From Chromobotia macracanthus (lineage: Eukaryota; Chordata; Actinopteri; Cypriniformes; Botiidae): a DNA stretch of 64,000 nt. The DNA lies in assembly GCA_036877525.1 (NCBI GenBank), contig JAZGTH010000032.1, positions 2,632,001-2,696,000 on the forward strand, in the 5' to 3' direction. The notes below the pieces were generated by a model that was not told the DNA's origin, ran no database searches, and was given only the letters and a program-made list of their open reading frames with translations. Positions 11,710 through 23,000 of the stretch are shown here, one piece after another (within the stretch, counting starts at the first letter, position 1; each line of letters starts with the position of its first letter). Position numbers and translations under genes: made by a program.

Positions 11710-12845
11710 TTTTTTTACCATATTTCATAAAATTTATGAAATAATTTTTAAAAATATTAAAAGTATTTGCCAAAAGGCATTCTTAAATCTGAAATGAATG
11801 CAAATGAAAGGTGACTAGTTTTCAACACTAGTAGTAAAGATCTAGCCTACACTCTATTTAGTAAAGCAGATGCTGTTTGCACATCAGTTTGTGTTAAAGG
11901 TTTGATGGCAACATGCTCTGCATTATTAAAAAAAAAGTGCTGATTTGTGCCTGGTAGGCTAAGGCCACCTTTAATCCTAAACTTATTGAGCCTGACTATG
12001 TAAGAAATGATCTTCATGGCATTTTAAGGTAGGTTACAGACAGTAAGCCAGAATTATTCACCAGGAATAACAACAGGAATTAGTAAATGAATTTTATTCT
12101 CTCAAAACAAGAAACAATTAAAAATGTATTATTTTGTGGCAATTTTCCCATCTTCACGAACTGTGACTCACTCCTCACTCAGCAACCAGTGTCTGTTGTG
12201 TAGCAACACAACAAAGAGAGTCCAACAACATTGTCCAGTCCAGAGTTTAGAGTCTTTGCACAGCACCATCCAATAGGATCCATTATACATACCATTTTCT
12301 TTCTTTCTTTCAACAATAATAAAATAAAATATAACTTTTTCCAAGTCAACCTTGAATAAATATAAATTTTCTTTTTTCCCATGTTTGTTTTATTATTTGT
12401 CTGTTTAATTTTCTTTTTCCTTTTCAAAACTTCAAGAAAAGATGAGTGCCATAAGGTGGAATGTTGTATCGAATGTCTGAACCATTGGCCACAAAACCTC
12501 AACCTGAATCCATGGATGACATCAGATCAGGAGGATGGCCAAGCCTCCGGCCCACATGCACTATACACAAAACTGCAAAAAATTCCCATATGTCTATCAA
12601 AACATGCTGTATTAACTCAGACGGTTGTGCTCGATCCACATTGCAGATCCTTTTCAACATGCTTGCTTTGAATGAATGAGCCATTCATGTAACATTACAG
12701 TTGGCTCATGACAGACCATAAAATAATCAACATCTCTGTCTCCACATGAACACAATTATGGCTGCTTCTGAAGAGAAAAATGTACAATTTTCAGATAATA
12801 TTACATTTAAGGCTTATGCCTTTATATCGCAGTGAATATTGTACA

Positions 12846-13891
12846 TTTATTGTTTCTCATTTTATTGTCAGATTGCTTTTTTCTTAATAGTGTGACATAA
12901 AGTCTCCCCAGGCCACACCTGTATCTGGGATCTGTAAAAATACAGAAGAAGAATCCAAAGTATGATAATCACATCTGTATCATGTTGCATTCAGTCTTGT
13001 TGAAAACCATGCACTAGAGAACTTCAAATTAAAAATACTACAAATGTTGAAAATGGCTAATCTGTTCATCCTTAAATATTTTTCTTTCTTTTCTCTGGAA
13101 TCTTTTTTCCCAAGTTGCAGCCTTAATGAAAACAATTTTTTAACAAATTTGCATCCATGCAAAAAAGAAAAGAAAAGGGGAAAACAAATGAATTTTATAC
13201 ACTACATTGACAAAGAACATCACATTGGAGCACAGAAAGGTCCGTACATTTCTTTCATAATTCTCTTGTGTCCTGCATCAAAACAAGACCTGCCATATCC
13301 ATTTTATAATCACCAAACTTTGAAGATTGTTTATAGATCTGGCTTGTCGCATTATGTAGAGTATGCATTTCTGGGTGGACATCATCTCTCAGAGGTTTTC
13401 CCTTCCCTTTTCTGTCCCACACGTGCTTCTCTCTTTAGGAGCATCTTTTCTGAGCTTGACTCACAGTAATGGCTACAATGCATCAAGTTCTAGAAAAGAA
13501 ACACTGACATCTCTTTGAAAAAACAGAGAGTAAACAGTCAGAGTAGAATGGTGTCTTCTATCCCTGTTCCTGTGGACCTCTTAACACTTCCCTCCATACC
13601 AGGAGGGCATCCGTTGCGATGCGTCAGAACTCTGCCGTGCACCACTGGCTGCATCTCTTCTGAACAGAAACTTCCTGTGGCTTTATTTCCCTGCATGTGA
13701 CAGCAGCATACTGTTTTCTTATTTTTTGGCAGAAGGACACAGGCCTTTTCACAGCCTCTTGTCATACGGGCTCAAAGGACACAACATCAAGCATGCAGTG
13801 TAACCAGGACGTGACCCGTCGAGACTGTTTTCTCTCTGTCTGTAGCTTAAGCTACTCTCACCGTTCTCTACCGTTTACCTCCCCCATGCTG
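12846..13891 (-). other. rims2: Probable rims2 3' UTR
   Basis: Sequence directly after the rims2 stop on the - strand, with no transposon recognised. A polyadenylation signal (AATAAA on the - strand, seen as TTTATT at 12846-12851) would give a UTR of about 1.05 kb. Other TTTATT copies (for example near 12386 and 12089) could extend it. The 141-codon + strand frame at 13044-13469 shows no family features and is regarded as chance. Confidence 0.5.
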
Positions 13892-14098
13892 CTACGACCG
13901 AACATTGGAGCTTTCCAGGCCTGATTCTGGAGGTTTACTACTTAAAGGTGCCAAGGTTGGATCCACCAATGAGGTGGGAGGGAAGAGCTTGTACCAACCA
14001 ATCACCATGTTGGTGAGCTCTAAATCATCTAATAGGATTTGGGCTGCTCCCATGAAGGATTTGTGATCCATGCGTCCATAGTCACCCCAAACAATGAT
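13892..14098 (-). CDS. rims2: rims2 terminal coding exon: end of C2B and stop
   Basis: It encodes IIVWGDYGRMDHKSFMGAAQ, LTNMVIGWYKLFPPTSLVDP and the C-terminus SSKPPESGLESSNVRS, then TAG. The last part differs from the usual LTRRASQSSLESS tail. Confidence 0.97.
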   Translation of the reverse strand: MIVWGDYGRMDHKSFMGAAQILLDDLELTNMVIGWYKLFPPTSLVDPTLAPLSSKPPESGLESSNVRS

Positions 14099-17000
14099 CT
14101 GTATAGTAAGGAAAATTATTTCAAAGATGCAGTGCTAAATAAGTATCATAAAAACAAATCATGGTCACTTTTTACCCTTAAAACTAAAGGAATAATAGAA
14201 AATTACAAGACTTTTGTATTAGGAGAGTTTAATGCAAGAAATATTAGTGGTCCAAAAGATTGTACTTCTTGAATTAATTATGAAATGGCCAGAACATGTT
14301 CTTGACAGGTTTTGTGAGATTCACCCAAAAATAACTAAATCAATTTATATACTTCACTTACCACATAGTATTCCATATAAGGACTAGTGCATCCTATATC
14401 ATAGTACCATAGTACCCTGTTTTACCTGTTTAAAGGTGTGCTTCAGTGGATTTTCACAGTATGAATGACTTTGCAAGATTTTTGTGCTAATATTGCCCAC
14501 AAACCCTTGCACAATTAAAGAGTGGGAGTTTATAACAATTATATATAAATAAATACTTGTTCAAAAGGGTCTGTGGTATCAAGACACAATCTTGTGACAT
14601 GGTACTGTGCCCCAGTGGTGTTGAACTGGTTTACTACATACTTAAAATATGCATTTTATCACTATATACCTTTTCACATTATATAATTTACTGATAAAAG
14701 AAAGGTATTAATATATTGCTTTGTTGTTACCTGTAAAACCTTCCCCTCAGGATTTTCCTCAAACTGAAGCTGCTGTTGGTAAAGAGGATCCAGTGTTTTT
14801 CTGGCTGTTCGTGTTTTCTTCTTGTTGATGCACTTCCCGTTATCTAGCAGGTATACTTTTACATAGGGCGCTGCAAACAGAATGACACCAGGATTTGATT
14901 ATCAACTGTGTAGAATAAATAGGTCATATATAAAGAGTAAGACTTTTCCAGCTAACAACTTTAGGTTGTGACAAATGTTTTCCTAATAATTTCCATTAAA
15001 CAACAAAAGTGTTAAAAATGTTAAACATTGTATTAATATTATTTCTTAGTTATAAGAACATTTATAAAATGTTCAACTAAAACCTTAAAAAAACATTTTT
15101 AATATATGATATATAACATTTAAAAATTTCTACTAATGTAAGAAATTGTTTTGAAAACTTTGAAAAAACGTCAACCAACGTTCTGAGGATGTTCCCTGGT
15201 AGCTGGGTCAGTGTTTCTGAAAGAAATGTTTTTGCTCTATGATTAACCTGGCGTCTGTTTGTTTCCCGGTTTGCCCACTAGGCCTCTAGCTCGAATAACT
15301 TCCACATCCAGTCTTTCCTTCCTGTGCACCATCCCAATCTGGATGTCCCCTATAAAACAAGAGCAGAACAGTAGTTCAAAGTTATTACTATGCTTGATGT
15401 TGTGTGGGAACAGATCTTGGTATCTTCACAAATTTACAATGTTACAATGTCGTCTTATATAAACTCACACAGAAAATGTATAGGAAAAAATTAATTTTAA
15501 ATAAAAATGGAACAAACGGTGATGATGCTCACCCATTGGAGGTGTGGCCAATGTCTGTCTTCCTGCCAGCTGGGCAGGGCCAAGACCATCCAAAAACTCA
15601 GTGAACTGGCTGTCTGATGAAATCTTTACCCCAGGGAAGATGAGACTTAGAACAGAAAAACAGCAATGAACAAAGTGAGTGACATAATTTGAGGATATAA
15701 GGCTACATATCTCTACCCTGTGTGTTCACCAAGGTGTTGCTAGGTGGTTGACTGAACTTTGTGCATGGTTGCTTATTGACACAAATAAAAAAAAGAATCC
15801 CACCCTCTAAGTATCCCAAAATATCCTTGTCTCTAAATATGATTGGATTCCCTCTTTCAAAGGATTTGTATTATTTTATTTTCTGTTTTGGCAGAGGTCA
15901 AAGTACTTACTTTCCAGGTTTTGCCTTTTCACCATCGTCTGTGGTCTCTCGACTGGGCTGCCGTGTCATTCTGCTCTTCATCTCAATGGCTAAACCCGTC
16001 TCCACACTCCGCTGGATTGCCAGACGCACTGGCTTCTTCTTCTTGCCCTCCTCTACAAAAGGCAGCAAGAGAAGATGAGTAAGCAACAACTGCATGACAT
16101 CTCTACTTCACTTTCTGCCCCGCCCCCAAACTTATATCATTGGCTGAGCCAAAAGACTTTGTTTGGCCAATCAAACAAACACTCTTTACAAATCAACCTA
16201 CAGTTTACATTCTGCACATTAAACTGGGATAGGAGGAAGTTTTTGAATGTTGAAAATACAAAAAATTATAAATTTTACCTATAGCTAATGACCAATGAAT
16301 GACAGGCTTAAAAAATGGTTTAGCACGGTGCTTGCAACCTCTAACCCGGGTTCAATTCCTTGATAATCCTTGATTGCACTGTAAGTTGCTTTGAAAAAAA
16401 CAGCATGCTAAATGCATACTTCATGTCATCTATACTTCCTTATACACGTCACATTGGTGCACCTGCCATCAAGGTCAAATACTGTCTGTCTTCCTCAAAA
16501 CACACAACACCTGTTAAACCAAAACCTGACAAGCTTGTATTCCAGTGCACCTGCTCCACAGCATGGAAAAAACAATCTCAAAATCGTATTGCTATGAAGT
16601 TATTTGCATGTACACAATGTCCGTCAACCTCTGCGCAGCAAGAAGCAAGTATGTATTCTTACCTCCTTCACCCTCTTCAAACGAGTTCATACAAGGAAAG
16701 TAGACAGCCAGTGCCTCAAAGGACGCAGACAGACTGAGCCTGCTCTGAGATCGCTGCATGCGCATGCCGGGGAGAGCAGCGGTACTGTCCTGCCCTTGTC
16801 TGCCCATTTTACTGACCCCAGCGTCCTCAAACACCTCAAGCTATGGTTCAGTGAGATGAAAAAAGCGCAGAGCTACACAGTCTGAAACAGATCTATCTGT
16901 TTGAAGAAACAAGTGTCCAGCATGTGCAGCTGCTGAAGTCTTGTTGGTTGTTTGGAGCTTGTATATATGTGGGAAGGACGTCTGTCTGAGGTGGTCTGCT

Positions 17001-20000
17001 CTGCAGCGAGGTATGTATCCTCTCGCAGAAGGCTGGGAGGGAGGAATGGAGGGAGAGAATGTGCACATGGCTCACAAACGATGTGGCCAATCAGAGACAG
17101 AAGTACTGAGAGACCACTCAAGTGAGACAGAGCTCTGCCTGGAGATATGGCTTTGCACAGACGCATATAAAAACACATGCACACTGACTGCAGCTTCCTT
17201 GGCCATTACTGCCACAAACACACACACTTGTCCTCACTGCCACATACTTAAAGACAAAAACACATAGGATCTGCATATTGGCATCCTTAGCCAACAGACA
17301 TTTGAATGGTTCAGCACGCTGTACATCAGTAATACACCTTTTAAACATAGAGGATATTTGTGTCTTTAATGTGTTGAATGAAGAAATGCAGACAAATATC
17401 TTTATAGAGCACAATCACACAGCACACATGTTGTCCACACACAGGAGCTGCCATACAGATAGTACATTTGTGTTTAATAAATATTCATTTTATGAAATGT
17501 TTCAGATATGATTTCTCTGGGGACAAGGGTCTGGCTTAAAAAAAATATAATAATTTAATTTTCACGACCAATAACATTTTTCCTTATTTTTAAGAAATTT
17601 AAACATTTCCTGCCCAAATTCTCATGACCTTTAAAAAGTTTTGGAATTCTCATTTCACTCAGTGATGATTCTCATTATATTTATAAAATATTAACTATTA
17701 TATAACTATTATAAAATATTTTTTTGTGTAACTGTTATGACAATAATGTAAAAAGGAGAAAAAAACCCGAAAGGTCCTAACAATACATTTACGCATTTAG
17801 CTGACACTTTTTTGTGTAACTGTTATGACAATAATGTAAAAAGGAGAAAGAAACCCTAAAGGTCCTAACAATACATTTACGCATTTGGCTGACACCAAAA
17901 GCAGCTTACAGTATTTAGGTTATACATTTTATCCGTACATGTGTTCCCTGGGAACCCCAAACTCTTGCGGTGCTAATGCAATGCTCTGCCACTGCCACTA
18001 AAACAAACAGGGGATGTACAGGCCATAGAGGACAGGCCTGGCATTAACATTTCAGCTGAAGGTGTAATAATACACCTTTAGCTGAAAAGTTTGATAAAAT
18101 CCACACATCCAAGACAAAACCATAAGTATCTTACTATAGGTATGAAATTGCCATCCCCGCTAAACACCAGCTCAAAATAGTAACGACTTAACCTTCCTAT
18201 AAGTGTCAGGAGTTCAGAATGCAGCTGTGACTTACATCACCAATTCAAAATCAACACATTTGACACTAATGCAAATACTGTGTGTGGACAAAGTTTAACA
18301 AAGTTGTAACTTCTCAACTATGGATAAAATCACATTTCACATATACATGTCAAATACTGTCTACATGCTAAAAATAACTCTGGGTGCTTCAAAATGTTGT
18401 AGTGCAAACCACCTTCTGTAGTTTGTGTTTATTATCGACTAATAATAAAACGTGGACAACGATACAGTGATACAGATACAAGTTTGACAGCACAGGCTTG
18501 TCTGACATTAGACATACTGTGTGGTCTCAGTGTTTCAGTACAGAAGGGTACAGTATTATGTAAATACAACAAAATACAAAGTGTTTTGATTTAGTTAACC
18601 ACTTCAAATATACATTCCTTACTAAACTTTGTGTTGTGCACTGTGTGGTCCAGATTATCACAATAAAACAAAAATAATAAAACAATTTAAAACAAAAGCA
18701 AATCAAAATGAAAGAAGCCATGTGTAGCAGAGAAGTGAAAGGGTATTTACTGGCTGTACATAACGCTCATAAACACAGTGTGCTGATGACTGTACGCTGG
18801 AATGGTTCATTAAGTTTGTACAGTCTCCTGAATAACAAACTAGTGCAGAAACGGATATTTTACATCATATCATCTTGCTGAGCCATCACCTTGTGTTGAC
18901 TCCATGACCCCTACCATATTTTCTACAGGAGCAGATGGGTGTTATTAACACCTAGACCACACACACACAGTAAACATGAGGAAGTCCATTACTACACATT
19001 GAATGTTTTACGCAATCTTGTTTAACCCATTTGAATGACAGGGTGTTTAGAATGGTTAAAGCTTCCAAAACTTGGTGAGTGGTCTACCTAGACAGCCTTA
19101 TAAGGACTCAGAGGTTCTCCATGTGAATGCTATACACTTCCTTTGGGTCAATCCCAGAATGCATTTATAAAAGAACAGTGACAAAAATGTAATTGATGGT
19201 TTGGAATCTACAACAAAACCGAACTGCTATTAAAAGAGGTAAAATAATGTAGGAACTCAAGATTATCTTTTTAAAGAAATACAGGGTGACCCAAGTCACC
19301 CAAGTTGGCATAAACAGAAATTGCAATGGTCTTTTCTTCCTCATTGTGACATATTAGAGTGAAACAGCATTTAGAATGAGAAAAAACATAGGACAGGACT
19401 TGATTTTGTCCTTAAGGAAACTAATTGAATTGTTGGAAGTTGAAGGGGCAGAAACTGCCTGACCATTAGCCAGTCAATATAGCCCTGACTTCACACCAAT
19501 ACATATGTCATCAAGAGCAGAATGTCATTTCGAGAGGGAGGGGAGGTAATGTTTCTGATTAAAAACACAGCTAAATCATTTATAATACACACCACAATAT
19601 TCCATAAAAAAGCTAATTTTGTCTGTGGTGACTAACAGTAACTCTCCATTACATGACCAAACTCTAAAAATCCTGAAATGAACCTCTAGACTCTAGTATT
19701 AAACTACAGTGTGTAACACCATTTGTGTTATAGAAATCAATGATATCTCAAATCATATGGCCTGCTAAGGACAGGAATACTATTAATTTGCTTGGATTTG
19801 AATTCAGTCCAGTTTGCATAGTCTCATAGTTTTCTGTATTAAATTAAATCCTTAATGTAATATAATATAAAGTTAATTTTTGATTATGTAGGTCATATGT
19901 ATAGTGCACATGTAGACGTCATCATAAACAGCAGGATTTGTCATCACCCCAAACTGATGTACGCAGTGTTTCCTCCCCCAGACTGTGCGTCTGGAATGGC

Positions 20001-23000
20001 AGGGAATATTTCCTGATCTGGCAGGAAACAGAAAGAAGAACATCTTAAATATGTATGGCACATGTATTGGGATTGAGAACAAGCCTGCCAAGTATGGAAA
20101 AATGTATATCTGTGTAACAGGAGAGTGAATTATTACTGCACCTGTTCTGATATTACAGAAATTTCCTGAACTGAATGGATCTTACTGGACAACCAACAAT
20201 GAAAACACAAGACACATTGGCAAATTTCAGTTTGAAGTCCAACCCAAGAAATGTTCTGAAGAAAGAGTTCCAGATAACTACTACATTCAGAACGGGTAAT
20301 AATACAAAGGCCGAAATTGAAAAATTTACCAACAAAACAACAAACATAATACCATAAAAATGGTATTATACTCAGAGAATGCAGTCTAAACCCAACTGGC
20401 ATAATTACATAATTAAGCACCATTTCAAAACTGTTTGTCATTTCAGCTAGGAACCAATGGTAACCAATATTTGTCAGAAAAAAGGCATATGGAAGATGCT
20501 TGGACAAAGCATTGTAAGTGTGCAGTCATTATGTACATACGTAACTCAGCTGAAAATTAAAATCAAACATCCAAACAAACAATTTTGTGAATATTTGCAT
20601 GATGTCTGTTCTGTGTGTGTTGAAAAACTATATTCTTCGCACAAAAGCCTTGGCTGTGTAAATAGGAGTAAAAACAAAGTGGATCAAACCGATCACCACA
20701 ACACCATAACACTCTCGTAGCCAATTAGCAGTAGGTTGAGTATATGCAAGCTGTAAGTCATTGTGCTGTAGCGAGTTATGTTGAGGGCAGAGCAATGAAA
20801 GGAGCGTGTGTTTGTTTGGTTGTCAATTTCAAATATCAACAGCGTTCCTCAGAAATTGCTGATTGCACCTTTATGTACATATATATTTCCTTGTTTTTTC
20901 CTTTTTCCTCCCTGTAAAGCAGACCTCAATGTTCAGGCGTGACAGAGTTCATTTTTAAATAACTGTGCCATTATTCTGTATGTGTTATTATTCGGGTAAC
21001 AAATTTCAGCAGTTTATTTACGTTGCTCAGTAAGATTCTCATCAAACCATGAGGTTAGTTGACCTTAAGGAATCATCTGTGATTTAACGGTAACACTGAA
21101 AATGCAATGTGTGTTTGTGTTGTGATATGAATTTTATCCAGACACATTTTGGAATGCAATGGCATGTGACATTAATCTTGAATAACTGGAAGCATTCATA
21201 AACTTTTTCAGGGCTTACTCTAAACCAACTGTCTGATGATTTCCTGTCTGACAGCCTGATTAAGCTTTGGTTTAAAGACAAGCCTAATGGACCGTCTGAT
21301 TTTGCATTCTTCTTAAAAAACACAAACCAGCTACCCTGTGGATGCACTCTTTTGACTTGGGTTAGCAAGTAATCTGTACATATCATCATGACAACTGCCT
21401 AGCCCTTGCAAAATCTCAGAGCAACCTAGCAACCGTATAGCATAGGGATATAGGGTTGGGAACTTTCAGAGTTGACGGCACTGTACTTAGACAATAGGGA
21501 CAACAGGAGCCCCAGGCATATCTTAGCACCTAAACATCATAAAGACATGGAGGTGGGAAGAAGTGTTTATGTATCACATTATTTACACAATAGTGCTTTA
21601 AGCAGGAAAATAAACCATATATATGTTATAAATTAGCTAATACTAATAAACTTACAAAAGAAATTTAAACTTTGCTCTCAGTAAATCCTGTTTTTACACA
21701 AAAAAGGAAAAACTACTTATGCTACTAATCATTATGCTACTTTAAGCATAATGACTAATTGCTAGGACTGCAAGCCAGAACTGTTTAACATTTATGCTAA
21801 CAATGATATGGGCACATATAATAAACCCCAACAAGCCACGTTTGATGTTTGACGTCATTCATGTAGCACAAAGAGTACAGGACACATCTCAAAGTTACTC
21901 AAATCTTAGGTTTGTTTAAATTCTAAATCCTAACCATGTAATAGCAGTGATTACATCACATTACATCTACACAAACAGAAGAATCACATGTTGGAAAGCA
22001 TGTCCTAATGGGTTAAATTGGAGCATTCTGAAGTAAACAATTTAAAATTGCCAGGGTAGCATGCATGAAGTGACTATTAGTATCTTTATACAGTGCAAAG
22101 AAGTATAAGAAGTGGATGAAATGACTAGTTATGGACCCCAAAAAGGGCTATACTTTTTGCTGTATGTGGTCAGCATTCTCTGAGCATTCTCAGAACGTTG
22201 GTTAACATTGTCTAAAAGTTCTCCCAAAGTTATCCAAAACTGGTCTTGCAGTAACGTTTTTAACATAATATCCAGTGTTGGAGAGTAGCTAATTACAAGT
22301 AGTGACGCTACTAACTTAACTCCATTTTTTAGTAGCTTGGTTACTTTTAAACAGCGTAGCTTTCCAGTAGCTAAATACATTTTCCAGATCATTTTATAAT
22401 TAAGAAAAGCAGGAGCTTGGGTCACACAATGGGATAAGGTAGGCTGTTGCAGTATGTAAAGTATGTTTTTCAAATGTTTTAAAATAATAAGGGTTTTTGG
22501 TGTTGCAATTATATTTCAATACTTTTGTATTTGTTTTGTCTGTAATTTCATAATCGATGCTAGTTAAACACAATCTGAACTTAGATTGCTATGTAAAGTT
22601 TTCTGAGGGAAAACATTTGATTATGTCAATGAAGTGTGAAAGTCACTGCAGTGTGATATAGAGCAATATAGTTTAGTGATTTCATAAAGTTACACATGAA
22701 ACCACAGAGCACTAAACAACAACACAATCCACTCACCCTCTGGGTCCAGCTGGGAGGTACTTTGGCTCTTTTTCCCCAGTCCCACCATAGCGGCCATCTT
22801 TGCCCCAAAACTGGAGCGCCTCTTCTTGTCATCATCTTCGTCATCGTTTCTACCCAGTGAACACATGTCCCCTCCGACGCTGGAGCTTTTGGTAATGTTG
22901 GAACCAGGTGTGGCCGTTTGAGTCCTGTGTTTCATTTTAGATGTAAACTCACTGTCAGCGAGGTCAGGCAGAAGTTGACATAGATAAAAGGTACAGGAAA

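Larger units (their letters stand above)
9586..12845. other. Intergenic region between convergent lrp12 and rims2
   Basis: About 3.3 kb without a recognisable gene. It is AT-rich, with a tandem 18-base duplication near 10683-10719 and a near-perfect 21-bp palindrome at 11662-11709. The rims2 3' UTR may extend into it. No DCSTAMP or DPYS exon was recognised on either strand. Confidence 0.6.
14099..16662 (-). other. Introns between rims2 C2B exons
   Basis: Four introns of 632, 377, 183 and 265 bases plus the 610-base intron 16053-16662. The only recognised element is a SINE at about 16312-16420. The 377-base intron begins with AT-rich low-complexity sequence. Confidence 0.85.
17301..22736 (-). 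other. Large rims2 intron, upstream of the gamma exon
   Basis: About 5.4 kb of AT-rich intron. It contains an 88-bp tandem duplication (17720-17895), a SINE on the - strand (about 17859-17998) and an interspersed repeat at about 22265-22450. The 124-codon frame at 20133-20507 shows no domain features. Confidence 0.75.

Noticed and set aside
13044..13469. 141-codon + strand frame in the presumed rims2 3' UTR
   Set aside because: No domain, signal peptide or splice support; phenylalanine/lysine-rich composition typical of AT-rich noncoding DNA.
20133..20507. 124-codon - strand frame in the large rims2 intron
   Set aside because: It has no resemblance to RIM sequence and no exon-like splice sites in the right phase.
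22129..22473. 114-codon - strand frame
   Set aside because: It overlaps an interspersed repeat and encodes nothing recognised.
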